Positions 17,115 to 26,658 of a stretch of DNA of 64,000 nt are shown here, piece after piece (position 1 is the first letter of the stretch; every line of letters begins with the position of its first letter). The stretch is taken from assembly GCF_000526995.1 (NCBI RefSeq), contig NZ_AZUI01000001.1, forward strand, positions 4,630,001 through 4,694,000, written 5' to 3'. The translations under genes were made by a program, and so were the position numbers. The stretch is from Lacrimispora indolis DSM 755. GTDB taxonomy: Bacteria > Bacillota > Clostridia > Lachnospirales > Lachnospiraceae. Below the pieces are notes generated by a model. It saw only the letters and a list, made by a program, of their open reading frames with translations, was not told where the DNA came from and ran no database searches.

Positions 17115-17573
17115 ATGAAAGTCAATATTAAAACAATCAGCCACGAGGCGGAAGAAACTGCACATTTATCCATCCATGAGCGGGATGATGCAATGGACCG
17201 TCTTGTGGAATATCTGGAACAGGATTTGTTCCGTTCAGTAACAATGTTGTGTCAAAGGGGAGGAAAGCTCTGCCGGGTGCCAAGTCACGAAATTTGTTTG
17301 ATTGAAACGGTTAATGAAAAGCAGGTAGTCCATACGAAGGAGGAAACCTATGAGACGAATCAGAGGCTTTATGAGCTGGAGCGGCTTCTTCCGTCTAATT
17401 TTATCCGGATATCCAAGTCTGTGATTATGAATATAGATAAGGTAAGGACATATACCCCCATGCTGAATGGGCTTATGAAGGTATCCATGATAAATTTCCA
17501 GGTAACTTATATTTCCAGAAAATATTTAAAAGAGGTAAAAGACAGGATTTTGGAGGTGAGGCATTATGAATAG
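17115..17573 (+). CDS. LytTR DNA-binding domain protein
   Basis: A 152-residue stand-alone LytTR regulator without receiver domain. The last 100 residues hold the LytTR fold: VPSHEICLIETVNEKQVVHTKEETYETNQRLYELE, then FIRISKSVIMNIDKV and the ending FQVTYISRKYLKEVK. Good AAGGAGG site. The membrane protein gene at 17566 overlaps its end by 8 bp. Such LytTR/DUF3021 pairs in Firmicutes act as small regulatory modules in which the membrane partner inhibits the DNA-binding protein. Confidence 0.88.
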   Translation: MKVNIKTISHEAEETAHLSIHERDDAMDRLVEYLEQDLFRSVTMLCQRGGKLCRVPSHEICLIETVNEKQVVHTKEETYETNQRLYELERLLPSNFIRISKSVIMNIDKVRTYTPMLNGLMKVSMINFQVTYISRKYLKEVKDRILEVRHYE

Positions 17574-18201
17574 AAATGAGGGAAAAAGAGAAGCTTTTTG
17601 GGAAATTCTGCTTTCCGGGATTGATTTGGGGACAATTTTGTTTGCCGGTGGGTTAATGGGGCTTTGGCTTTTTTCCAGAAGACAGGAGCTGGAAACCGTT
17701 ATGGACCGCCTTGGCCTGTTTTTTCTGATTTATCTTGCGGCAGGCTGCCTGCTTCAGCTATTTAAACGGCTGCCGGAAATGGATCTCAGCTGGCTTAGGG
17801 GTATGGCTTTTGTATACTGGTATTACATTTTCCTGTTCATTTTGTTGCTCCTCGCCCAATTTCTCCCGAATTATTTAAGATACATGATCTTGTCGGATGC
17901 TGTCCTTCTTTTCGGAAGGTGGGCGCTGAATTACCTATATGCAAAGCGCACTGCCAACCAGCTGAATATGGCTAAGGCAGGGCATACCCTGGTCATAGAC
18001 TTAAATGAAAAGCCGGGTACAAAAGAAGAGTTTTACTCCATTCTGGAAGATTACTGCATCAGTAACCGCATGTGCCTGGAATATATAAAACGGGATATTC
18101 CGGCTGTGGTAAAAATTGACGGAGTTCTTCATGGAGTGGATTTAAGGAGCTATTATACTTATGGGGGAGCCGTATACACCATGGATATTACAAAGCTTTA
18201 A
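17566..18201 (+). CDS. LytTR-associated membrane protein (DUF3021-like) with extra C-terminal domain
   Basis: A 211-residue protein with about four membrane spans in the first 140 residues (FAGGLMGLWLF, LFFLIYLAAGCLLQLF, YYIFLFILLLLAQFL, YMILSDAVLLFGRWAL). The order and the 8-bp overlap with the LytTR gene match the DUF3021 partners of LytTR modules. A soluble 65-residue tail (TLVIDLNEKPGTKEEFYSILEDYC) is not part of typical DUF3021 proteins. It probably holds the LytTR protein inactive at the membrane; this is inference from gene order. Confidence 0.65.
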   Translation: MNRNEGKREAFWEILLSGIDLGTILFAGGLMGLWLFSRRQELETVMDRLGLFFLIYLAAGCLLQLFKRLPEMDLSWLRGMAFVYWYYIFLFILLLLAQFLPNYLRYMILSDAVLLFGRWALNYLYAKRTANQLNMAKAGHTLVIDLNEKPGTKEEFYSILEDYCISNRMCLEYIKRDIPAVVKIDGVLHGVDLRSYYTYGGAVYTMDITKL

Positions 18202-18389
18202 CAGGCAGAAGGGCAGAAAATCCCTTGGAAGTCTGTGTTCACAAACCTTGAAACCTGTGGTAAAATAGGCATAAATCAAATACTCCGCAGTATTCTGCGG
18301 GGGATCTGACCCTGCAGGCAGCCGCCAAGGTTAAGTATGCTTGACTTTGTCCGCTGCCTTGGCAGGAATATACGGGGCAGGAGCGGAAC

Positions 18390-18959
18390 ATGACTGAAAA
18401 TCCAAGCAAAAGCGAAAAAACAAAATACCGTCTGGCTGATTCCATAAAGGATTGCATGAAGACAAAGCCCGTGGATAAGATTACGGTGCAGAACATTGTG
18501 GATGGGTGCGGAATGACCAGACAAACCTTTTACCGCAATTTTAAGGATAAATACGATCTGATCAACTGGTATTTTGATAAGCTGGTAATGGAATCTTTTG
18601 CTCAGATCGGAGTGGAAAAAACCGTGGGCCAAAGCCTGAAGAAAAAGTACGAATTCATCATAAAAGAGAAGATATTCTTTACAGAGGCATTCCGTTCCGA
18701 TGATTATAATTCTTTAAAGGAGCATGATTTTGAACTGTTCATGGGATTTTACACGGAGCTCATTACCCGGAATAGACAGGAACTGCTTTCCGAGGAAATC
18801 CAGTTTCTTCTTGAGATGTATTGCAGAGGTTCCGTATATATGACGGTGAAATGGGTGCTTTCTGGCATGAAGCAGACTCCGGAAGAGATGGCAGCAAGCC
18901 TGACGGAGGCCATGCCGCCCAGACTTGCTGCGGTATTTTCAGAAGCTGGCCTGATGTAG
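18390..18959 (+). CDS. TetR-family transcriptional regulator (DhaS-like)
   Basis: A 189-residue regulator. The HTH segment KITVQNIVDGCGMTRQTFYRNFKDKYDLINWYF (residues 30-63) is typical of the TetR_C_8 / DhaS group of Firmicutes, which often control dihydroxyacetone or alcohol metabolism genes. It is transcribed towards an iron-dependent alcohol dehydrogenase gene 155 bp away, separated by a terminator and a palindrome, so it is a likely regulator of that gene. Confidence 0.87.
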   Translation: MTENPSKSEKTKYRLADSIKDCMKTKPVDKITVQNIVDGCGMTRQTFYRNFKDKYDLINWYFDKLVMESFAQIGVEKTVGQSLKKKYEFIIKEKIFFTEAFRSDDYNSLKEHDFELFMGFYTELITRNRQELLSEEIQFLLEMYCRGSVYMTVKWVLSGMKQTPEEMAASLTEAMPPRLAAVFSEAGLM

Positions 18960-18983
18960 GGTATAGTCGATGTGCACATAATA

Positions 18984-19050
18984 AAAGTTACAGTTTGAAG
19001 CTTTTGTAAAATTTGTTACAAAAACTTCAAACTGTAACTTTATTTTTTTT
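18984..19050 (+). terminator. intrinsic terminator after the TetR gene
   Basis: A 17-bp perfect outer stem (AAAGTTACAGTTTGAAG at 18984-19000 with 19025-19041), an inner TTTGTAA/TTACAAA stem, and a run of eight T residues. Confidence 0.92.
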
Positions 19051-19058
19051 CCCTTAGT

Positions 19059-19074
19059 TGTTAATATTGTAACA
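19059..19074 (+). promoter_or_regulatory. candidate TetR-type operator before fucO
   Basis: TGTTAATATTGTAACA is an imperfect palindrome (TGTTA and TAACA arms) 40 bp before the dehydrogenase start. It could bind the TetR protein encoded upstream. Only position and symmetry support this. Confidence 0.35.
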
Positions 19075-19114
19075 TAAGTAGCATGTCCATAATTAAGGAG
19101 AAGGAGAGGTTGTC

Positions 19115-20263
19115 ATGGCAAACAGAATCGTATTAAATGAAACATCATACCACGGCTCCGGTGCGGTTCAGGAGATTCCGGGGGAGGTAAACAGGAGAGG
19201 GTTTCAGAAGGCATTTGTTGCCTCTGATCCGGATTTGATTAAATTTAACGTAACTTCAAAGATCACAAAGATTCTGGAAGAAAATGGACTGGATTATGAG
19301 GTTTATTCGGATATTAAACCAAATCCAACCATAGAAAATGTACAGACAGGGGTAGAAGCTTTTAAGAAGTCAGGGGCAGACTATATCATAGCGGTCGGCG
19401 GCGGCTCTTCCATGGATACGGCCAAAGCCATCGGCATCATCATAGCAAATCCGGAATACGAAGATGTGAGAAGCCTGGAAGGAGTAGCTCCAACCAAAAA
19501 GCCAAGCATCCCCATCATCGCTGTTCCTACCACCGCAGGTACGGCAGCGGAAGTTACCATTAACTATGTAATCACTGATGTGGAAAAGAAGAGGAAATTC
19601 GTCTGTGTAGATCCTCATGATATCCCTGTGGTCGCCATTGTGGATCCGGATATGATGTCCAGCATGCCAAAAGGTCTGACAGCTGCCACGGGCATGGATG
19701 CATTGACCCATGCCATTGAAGGTTATATCACAAAGGGTGCCAATCCCATTACAGATATGTTCAATTTAAAGGCTGTTGAATTAATAGGCAAAAGCTTAAG
19801 AGGAGCGGTGGAAAATACTGCGGAAGGCCGGGAAGGAATGGCTTTGGGCCAGTATATCACAGGAATGGGATTTTCAAACTGCGGTCTTGGCATCGTGCAT
19901 TCCATGGCTCATGCACTTGGCGCTGTTTATGACACGCCTCATGGCATTGCCAATGCCATCCTTCTTCCTGCCATCATGGAGTTCAATGCCGGAAACACAG
20001 GCGTGAAGTTCCGTGACATAGCAAAGTCACTGGGTGTGGAAGGAACTGAGAACATGTCAGAGGAGGAATACCGCAAAGCGGCGGTAGATGCGGTGAGAAA
20101 GCTGTCTGCCGATATAGGGATACCGGCCGACCTGACCCAAATAGCAAAAGAAGAGGATGTGCAGTTCCTGGCAGAATCCGCTGCAGCAGATGCCTGCGCT
20201 CCGGGAAACCCCAGGGAAGCCAGTCTGGAAGATATCATCAAACTTTATAAATCACTTATGTAA
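19115..20263 (+). CDS. fucO: lactaldehyde reductase / iron-containing alcohol dehydrogenase
   Basis: A 382-residue group III alcohol dehydrogenase. I recognise close likeness to E. coli FucO: start MANRIVLNETSYHG, VGGGSSMDTAKAIGII, the stretch PTTAGTAAEVTINYVITD and VCVDPHDIP, and iron-ligand histidines in DALTHAIEGYI and VHSMAHALGA...HGIANA. FucO reduces L-lactaldehyde to 1,2-propanediol with NADH during fucose or rhamnose use; related enzymes also act on other short aldehydes. No fucose genes are adjacent. AAGGAG site present. Confidence 0.9.
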   Translation: MANRIVLNETSYHGSGAVQEIPGEVNRRGFQKAFVASDPDLIKFNVTSKITKILEENGLDYEVYSDIKPNPTIENVQTGVEAFKKSGADYIIAVGGGSSMDTAKAIGIIIANPEYEDVRSLEGVAPTKKPSIPIIAVPTTAGTAAEVTINYVITDVEKKRKFVCVDPHDIPVVAIVDPDMMSSMPKGLTAATGMDALTHAIEGYITKGANPITDMFNLKAVELIGKSLRGAVENTAEGREGMALGQYITGMGFSNCGLGIVHSMAHALGAVYDTPHGIANAILLPAIMEFNAGNTGVKFRDIAKSLGVEGTENMSEEEYRKAAVDAVRKLSADIGIPADLTQIAKEEDVQFLAESAAADACAPGNPREASLEDIIKLYKSLM

Positions 20264-20268
20264 GCACA

Positions 20269-20306
20269 AGGAAATCCTCCTGACCATTGTTCCGGAGGAT
20301 TTTCCT
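20269..20306 (+). terminator. probable terminator after fucO
   Basis: AGGAAATCCTCC pairs with GGAGGATTTTCCT across a 13-base loop just after the stop codon. The following T-run is short. Confidence 0.6.
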
Positions 20307-20394
20307 ATGCCCCGATATCCATGGAAAAAGAACTTGAAATATAATCTAAATGGGCTATTCTGAAAGTAACATGAATGGATAAGGAGAAGACCAT

Positions 20395-21087
20395 ATGAAT
20401 GATCAAATGGAAAAAGCCCAGTCAGTCCTGGAACTGATTCCCGGCTTTCAATATCTCTACAAAGGGGAGTTGAATGATGAAACTGTAAAGTATCTCATTA
20501 AAAAGGGCTGGGCATTGGAGGCGGAAAACAGCAGCTCCGTCCGTCTGTCCTCTTTGGCCGGAATGGACAGAAATGACATTTACTTCACTGCCCTTTATAA
20601 AGAGCGGGCAGCCATTGGAACCTGTAAATTCGTTGTATCCAGTTTAGAAGAGATGGAGCTTATCAATGAAGAAGCAGCCGGATATCTGGCTCCGGGACAT
20701 TTAGAAGTGATAGGAATTTCCGTGATTCCGGAAGATTATGACAGTGGAAAACTGCCGGGCTTCAGAATGGAAGAATTAGCACAATTATCCGCAGAAGCCA
20801 GAAAATTGCGTTTCATATCCATACGCGGCTGTTTCATCCAGGGAGATACGAAAGGACTGTCCGGAGAAAGCTTTGGAAGATATTTGAGAGACTGCTATGA
20901 AACCGCCAAACATGTTACCACAATCTTACCCTGCGGCATGTCTTACATAAGCGCAGGCAATTCCATGGAACCTGCTCTTCAAACCATGATATTAAGTCAG
21001 GAAGCTCAGGAAAAGCTTCAGACTGCTGCAAAGATCATGGTCAACCAGAATCAAACCGCTTTTTATGCAAAATTACTGCTTCAATAA
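20395..21087 (+). CDS. hypothetical protein
   Basis: A 230-residue soluble protein that I do not recognise. It has no signal peptide or membrane span. It starts ATGAATGATCAAATGG after AAGGAGAAG. Notable segments are ISIRGCFIQGDTKGLSGESFGRYLRDCYETAK in the second half, with a few cysteines. It is flanked by terminators on both sides, so it is a single-gene unit facing the molybdenum hydroxylase cluster. No function is proposed. Confidence 0.7.
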   Translation: MNDQMEKAQSVLELIPGFQYLYKGELNDETVKYLIKKGWALEAENSSSVRLSSLAGMDRNDIYFTALYKERAAIGTCKFVVSSLEEMELINEEAAGYLAPGHLEVIGISVIPEDYDSGKLPGFRMEELAQLSAEARKLRFISIRGCFIQGDTKGLSGESFGRYLRDCYETAKHVTTILPCGMSYISAGNSMEPALQTMILSQEAQEKLQTAAKIMVNQNQTAFYAKLLLQ

Positions 21088-21089
21088 TA

Positions 21090-21142
21090 GAACCCCTCCC
21101 CGTTGTGAGACTGTATCCGTCTCTCACACCGGGGAGGGGTTC
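21090..21142. terminator. strong intrinsic terminator between convergent genes
   Basis: GAACCCCTCCCCG pairs with CGGGGAGGGGTTC, extended by the GTGAGA/TCTCAC inner arm. It lies between two convergent genes and can act on both. Confidence 0.8.
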
Positions 21143-21162
21143 CTTGAAATCATAACCTTATA

Positions 21163-23252
21163 TTATGAAATCCCATTATTCTTTCTATAATACGTACCCT
21201 TTAACGGCAGACTCTGTCTGAATACGCCATCCAGCCTGTAGTAGGCGTGAGCACAGGCAGGAGAGGTGGGGATCATGCACAATTCCCCGCAGCCTTTGGC
21301 ACCAAAGGAATAAGGCAGTCTATCCTCTTCCTTTGGCTGGCAGAGAATCACTTCCAGTTCAGGTGCCTCGTCTGCCCTCATAAATCCTATGGTACCGAAT
21401 TTACTTACAGGATATCCGTTTTCACATTTAAACTCTTCTGTAACGCCGTAGCCAATCCCCATGATCATACCGCCCTCAATCTGGCCTTCCACTGATTGGA
21501 TGTTTACAGGAGTTCCTACATCAAAGGCAGATACTGCCTTGGTGATTTTTCCTTCTTCATTTAAAATAATCACCTGAGTTCCGTAGGAATAAGATACGTG
21601 GCTTACCGGATTATCTTTGATAGCTCCCAATGGGTCTGTTTGTGCAGAATATTCTCCAAAGAATTCCTGTCCTTCCAGATCTGCCAGACTGTTCCCGCTG
21701 TCTAAGGCGCATTTCAGCTTTTCGCCGGCTCTGCGGGCGGCTTCACCTGTGACAACCGTCTGGCGGGAAGCAGTGGAGGTTCCTGAGTTAGGAGTCCGTA
21801 TGGTATCGGCTGCTTCAAAGACAAAGAGGGCAGGATCAAGACCGGATGTGTGACAGATTTCGGTAAGGCCATTTGACCGATTCCCTGGCCCATACAGGAG
21901 GCAGAGGTACGGATATGAACCTTTCCCTGCTCAATGGAAAGAAGGACACGGCCTACATCCATTTTGCCCATTCCGGTTCCGGCATTTTTAAAGCCGCAGG
22001 CAATTCCGGCGTATGGATTGGAATAATAAATATCCTTTACAGCATCAAGGCAGGCCTCCATATTGGTATTGGGATCTGCAGTCTGTCCGTTTGGAAGGAC
22101 ATCCCCTGGCTTGATGGCATTTCGCCGCCGTATTTCCCAGGGATCCAGACCAGCCATTTCTGCCAGCAGGTTGATATTCATTTCCGTTGCAAAGCAGCTC
22201 TGGGTTACGCCAAATCCTCGGAAAGCACCTGAAACCACGTTGTTGGTATAAACGGACATGCCAAAGATATCAATGTTCTGATAGTTATAAGGACCGGCTG
22301 CATGGGTACAGGCGCGGTGGAGCACAGGACCGCCCAGAGAAGCATAAGCTCCCGTATCGGCAATGATCACACCCTTCATGGCAGTCAGCCGTCCGTTTTC
22401 GTCACAGGCTGTGGTGAATTCCATTTCCATTGGATGACGTTTTACGTGGTAATTTAAAGATTCCTGACGGCTGTATTTGATCTTGACAGGTTTTTTGGTA
22501 TACCAGGCCATTAAGGCAGCATACTGCTGTACAGACATATCCTCCTTGCCGCCGAAGCCGCCGCCTACTAAAGGAGCATGGCAATGAACCTTTTCCTTTG
22601 GAAGGCCCAGCATCTGGGCGCATTCTCTCTGAACGTCATAAATGGACTGGCTGGTAGTATAAATCAACAAGCCGTCTTCCCCTTCAGGAAGTGCCACGCA
22701 GCACTCCGGCTCCATGAAGCCGTGCTCCTGCCAGGTGGTTTTGTATTTTTTTGTTACCACATATTTTGAATTTTTAATTGCTTCATCGGCATTGCCCCTT
22801 ACCAGATTGGCCCGGCTCATGATATTGCCGTCTTCATGAATAAGAGGAGCATCTCCCTTTAAAGCCTCATAAGGGCTGGTGACGGCTGGAAGCTGGGTAT
22901 AATCCACATCAATGAGAGCCAGGATCTCTTCCAGGGCTTCTGCACGGGCCGCTGCGATGACTGCCAGGGCATTTCCCACGTAACGGGTGATATCTCCTTC
23001 GCCCATGAGAACATCCCAGTCCTGCTTGATATGGCCGATCTTATTACATGGAACATCTTTTTTTGTCAGAATTTCCACACAGTCCGGGTGCTCCAGCGCT
23101 TTTGACACGTCGATCCGGTTGATCAGGGCTCTGGGATACTTGGAATACAGGCACTTGGCGTACAGCATGCCAGGCAAATACATGTCATCAGCAAAGATTC
23201 CGGTTCCGTTTACTTTTTCTGCGGCATCAATGCGCTTGAAGTGTTCGTTCAT
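21163..23252 (-). pseudogene. xanthine dehydrogenase-family molybdenum-binding subunit, frameshifted
   Basis: Read on the minus strand, the first 1.4 kb encode a molybdopterin-binding subunit: start MNEHFKRIDAAEKVNGTG, LVGGGFGGKEDMS, GAFRGFGVTQS and CMGQGIGQM. At about 21864-21870 the frame breaks. One added base there (GCC to GCCC) restores LTEICHTSGLDPALFVFEA and joins the 155-residue downstream frame that carries VGTPVNIQSVEGQIEGG and the active-site glutamate region GAKGCGE. The joined product would be about 696 residues, near family size. The start codon overlaps the stop of the preceding subunit gene (ATGA). Either a true one-base deletion or a sequencing error. Confidence 0.85.
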
Positions 23253-25360
23253 GTGCAGGGCAGCAGGAGGAAGTGGGATCTCCAGCTTTTCCCTGAAAAA
23301 GTCGGCAGCCAGAAGAATGGCTCCACTGCTTCCACATAAGCGGCAGGAACCCCTACCAGAGGAAGTTCTCCGGCCCCTTTGGCTCCGTAAGGTCCGTCAG
23401 GGTATTTCTCTACATGGAGCATACATGTTAAGTTTGTCACATCCGCAGAAGTGGGGATTAAATAATCAGAGAAGGAATTGTTTCGTATTCTTCCTTTCTG
23501 GTCGTAGTCCATATATTCGGTGGAGGCATAACCGATTCCCTGAAGGAATCCCCCTTCCATCTGACCCATGACAATGTTGTAGTCAATGGGAGTGCCTACG
23601 TCAAAGTTTCCGTAAGCCCCAAGGATCTTTGTAAGCCCTGTGTAAGTATCTACCTCCACCTCCATTGCATTGACACCCCAGGCATAGGTTGGATAAGCAT
23701 CCCCCTGGAATTTATCCAGGTAGAAGGGAATGACAAAATCAGGTTCTTTAAACCGCTCCTCCACCATCTGGTCTTCTCCATCCTTCCATTGGGTGCGCAG
23801 CTTAATGGCACAGCGGCGGAGGAGTTCCCCCACTACCATGAGGGAGCGGGAGGCAACGGTAGGGCCGGAGTCCGGGACCCGGGCAGTGTCCGGATGATCG
23901 TAATAAACCTTATCAAGTGGAAGGTTTAATTCTCTTGCAACGATTTTAGGAAACGTTGTACGCAGTCCCTGGCCGATCTCTCCGTTGGAAGCCAGGATCT
24001 CCACCGTGCCGTCGGGATATTTGTGAAGCCTGCATACGGCCTTGATGATATCCCGTTCGCCGGAACCGGTAAATCCTGCACCATGAAAATGCATGGAAAT
24101 GCCAATCCCTCTGCGGTACCGTCCTGTCTGCGGTTTTGCATATTCCCTGTGTTTTTTACGGAAGCCGCAAGCCTGGTCGATCTCTTCGATCATGGAAGGA
24201 ATTGGTACGGGAAAATGGTATTTCCCTGAGGTGGAAGTGGAATCTCCTTGCTTTACAATGTGTTTTTCCTTAAATTCCAGGCTGTCGGTTCCAAGATCCA
24301 TTGCTATATGGTCCATCATCATTTCAACTGCAAAAAATGTCTGGGGAGCGCCGAAGCCACGGTATGCTCCTGTAGGAGTGGTATTGGTTTTTAAGGCCCT
24401 TCCACGCACGTGAAGGTTCTCGACGTTATAGATTCCGTTTGAGCAGATGATACCCCGCTGAAGCACTACGGCGGACAGGGTGGTGTAAGCTCCGCTGTTG
24501 AATTTCACATCAATGTCCATGGCAGTCACTTTGCCATCCTTTACAGCCACCTTGTATCTGCAGAGGGAAGGGTGGCGCTTGGAGGTAAACTCCAAATCCT
24601 CCCTGCGGTCAAAGATGCAGCGGACAGGAGCACCGGCCTTTTTAGCAGCTACGGCCACCTGACAACCCAGAATTGAAGGAAAAGCCTCTTTTCCACCAAA
24701 ACCTCCGCCGGTCACATCCTGTTTAATATGTACCTGATCCGGTCCGCAGCCAAGGGCCCGCATAACAGCTCCGTGAACGTAATAGGCGCATTGGAGAGAG
24801 CCGTGGATGAACATTTTTCCGTTTTCTTCAGGCTCTGCCATCATACCCTGGGTTTCTAAATAGGTCTGGTCCTGGTAACCGGTGATAAATTCTTCTTCAT
24901 AGATTTTATCAGCCTCAGCAAAGGCCTTCTCCATATCCCCTTTGCCATATTCATAATCAAAGAATACGGTATCTGCCTTGTCAAGATCCAGGACAGGCTC
25001 CAGTTCTTCATAGGAAACCTGGATCTCATCCAGGATGCGGTCTACCACCGATTCTTCCGGCCCCACAACCATTCCTATGGGCTCTCCAATGTATTCTACG
25101 GTTTCCCGGGCATAAACAGGTGTATCGTCCATGACGATGTTCACATGATTGTCACCTGGAACATCAGATTGATCGACATAAAAATAGCCGTGGGGAAGTG
25201 GCGGTACATTTACGGCAGAAAGCCTTGCGCGGGCCAGCTTGGAACGAAGCATTTTCCCTACCAGGACCCCGTTATTTTCATAGTCGCCTACATAAACAGA
25301 GCGGCCCGCCATCTTTGATTCATGGTCTTTTTTTACTACTGGCTGACTGATGTGTTCCAT
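23249..25360 (-). CDS. xanthine dehydrogenase-family molybdenum-binding subunit
   Basis: A 703-residue subunit without FeS or FAD domains. It shows the family marks VTGGGFGGKEAFPS (about residue 216), GAYRGFGAPQT, NGEIGQGLRT and GAKGAGELPLVG near the end. It would hydroxylate a purine or other N-heterocycle using molybdopterin, but no FAD or [2Fe-2S] subunit gene is in the window. The last 25 residues (FFWLPTFSGKSWRSH...) look out of frame; adding one G at about 23319-23324 would give AILLAADFFREKLEIPLPPAAL and run into the next subunit gene without a stop. AAAAGGAGG precedes the ATG. Confidence 0.85.
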   Translation of the reverse strand: MEHISQPVVKKDHESKMAGRSVYVGDYENNGVLVGKMLRSKLARARLSAVNVPPLPHGYFYVDQSDVPGDNHVNIVMDDTPVYARETVEYIGEPIGMVVGPEESVVDRILDEIQVSYEELEPVLDLDKADTVFFDYEYGKGDMEKAFAEADKIYEEEFITGYQDQTYLETQGMMAEPEENGKMFIHGSLQCAYYVHGAVMRALGCGPDQVHIKQDVTGGGFGGKEAFPSILGCQVAVAAKKAGAPVRCIFDRREDLEFTSKRHPSLCRYKVAVKDGKVTAMDIDVKFNSGAYTTLSAVVLQRGIICSNGIYNVENLHVRGRALKTNTTPTGAYRGFGAPQTFFAVEMMMDHIAMDLGTDSLEFKEKHIVKQGDSTSTSGKYHFPVPIPSMIEEIDQACGFRKKHREYAKPQTGRYRRGIGISMHFHGAGFTGSGERDIIKAVCRLHKYPDGTVEILASNGEIGQGLRTTFPKIVARELNLPLDKVYYDHPDTARVPDSGPTVASRSLMVVGELLRRCAIKLRTQWKDGEDQMVEERFKEPDFVIPFYLDKFQGDAYPTYAWGVNAMEVEVDTYTGLTKILGAYGNFDVGTPIDYNIVMGQMEGGFLQGIGYASTEYMDYDQKGRIRNNSFSDYLIPTSADVTNLTCMLHVEKYPDGPYGAKGAGELPLVGVPAAYVEAVEPFFWLPTFSGKSWRSHFLLLPCT

Positions 25361-25377
25361 TGATTCATTGCCTCCTT

Positions 25378-26001
25378 TTAAATTTTGGCCGGATAAAACC
25401 GGCTGATGCAGACTTCATAATCTTCCATGGTATCCAGATCCATCCATACGCCGTCATCATCCACCGGTACATGGATGATGAATTCCTCCTGCTGCTTCCA
25501 TATCTGCCGCAAACCGCCTTCTCCCTCAAATTCCAGTATGATGTCACGGAATCTGTAATCAATCAGGGGAGGATGTTTCCGATAACCTTCCAAGGTGGGA
25601 AACAGGAGAGCGGGCCGGTCATGGGGCTGTGCTTTTAAAAGTTTAAGGAACGTGTTTTTTTTAACAACCGGCATGTCACCTGGAAGCAGGAAAAAAGCTT
25701 TGCAGTGAGGCATGGAGTGAAGACCATATTTTATAGAGGTCAGCATATCGGTAATCTCATAGTGAGGATTTCGGGCGTAAATGATTTCTTTCCCATAATG
25801 AAGGTGAAGAACTGACTCAATATCATCTCCCCGGTAACCCAGAACGATTACAATCTGTTTCACTCCGGCTGCCAGCATGCTGTCAATGGTGCTTTCAATC
25901 ATGGTCTTTCCCTTAAAGGGCATCAGCGGCTTAAAATCCCCCATACGGCTGGACAATCCTGCGGCCAGTATAAGACCGCAGGCGGAACTGGCCTCAAGCA
26001 T
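25378..26001 (-). CDS. MocA-like nucleotidyltransferase (molybdenum cofactor modification)
   Basis: A 207-residue NTP-transferase of the MobA/MocA type. The nucleotide-binding start LILAAGLSSRMGDFKPLMPFKGKTM and LLPGDMPVV are clear. MocA proteins attach CMP to molybdopterin for xanthine dehydrogenase-type enzymes, and in Clostridia such genes stand beside selenium-dependent molybdenum hydroxylases. Here it precedes the two subunit genes by 17 bp on the same strand, so it most likely prepares their cofactor. Confidence 0.88.
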   Translation of the reverse strand: MLEASSACGLILAAGLSSRMGDFKPLMPFKGKTMIESTIDSMLAAGVKQIVIVLGYRGDDIESVLHLHYGKEIIYARNPHYEITDMLTSIKYGLHSMPHCKAFFLLPGDMPVVKKNTFLKLLKAQPHDRPALLFPTLEGYRKHPPLIDYRFRDIILEFEGEGGLRQIWKQQEEFIIHVPVDDDGVWMDLDTMEDYEVCISRFYPAKI

Positions 26002-26096
26002 AAAAAATCACCCCTTCTATAACAACACTATGATTTCTAATGTCATTATAAAAGGGGGATTTAAATGTTTCAAATTCTTCCTTGGAAGCACTTGCT

Positions 26097-26500
26097 TTAC
26101 AGGAATAATCCGCTGTCACGAAAAAGGGCGGAAAATTCATTCTGAGCAAACTGAAAGATATTATCTTCCAGCTTCTGCCAGGTTCTTAGGAACTGGAGGC
26201 CCTGGGGGTCAGGGTAGTGTTTCCGCCCCGCTTGCCTCCATGTTTCCGTTCTGTAATGGGATAGCCTGTTTCTGCTTCCGGTTTATTTAACATATCCCAG
26301 GCTTTGCCGTAGGATAAGGCCATTCGGTCACAGGCACTGCGGACGGAGTGGGTGTCCAGGATCAGATACAGCAGAAGCTTGATTCTGGTATTAAAGAAAA
26401 CAGATTCCTTTTGAAGGTTTAGCTTAACCGTTGGATGGAGAAGGGCCCGGTTGTGTTCCGCTAAGTAGGCCTCCAGCAGCCGGGCAAGTTCTTGTAACAA
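26097..26500 (-). pseudogene. ModE-like winged-helix regulator, frameshifted near the 3' end
   Basis: The product follows the ModE N-terminal HTH: LHPTVKLNLQKES, MALSYGKAWDMLNKPE and ERKHGGKRGGNTTLTP. The frame then stops early at 26186. A one-base insertion at about 26202-26208 (in the ACCCCCAGG run) restores GLQFLRTWQKLEDNIFQFAQNEF and ends at a TAA at 26097, which is the usual ModE-like C-terminus. The start is unclear; TTG 26500 is the first start codon in the frame and leaves about 28 extra N-terminal residues. As first gene of the cluster it probably responded to molybdate. Mutation or sequencing error cannot be told apart here. Confidence 0.75.
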
Positions 26501-26658
26501 GGATCTTGACAGAATTGTTATGGAACATAAGCCTGAATGAAAGATAAAAAATAATCTTAAAATGGTATTTATTGCTGTTTTAAGAATCTCCGGGAAAAAC
26601 TGGATGCAAAATCAGAAAGAGGATGTTATGATAAAACAGGTAAGGAGGCAGTTGAGAA

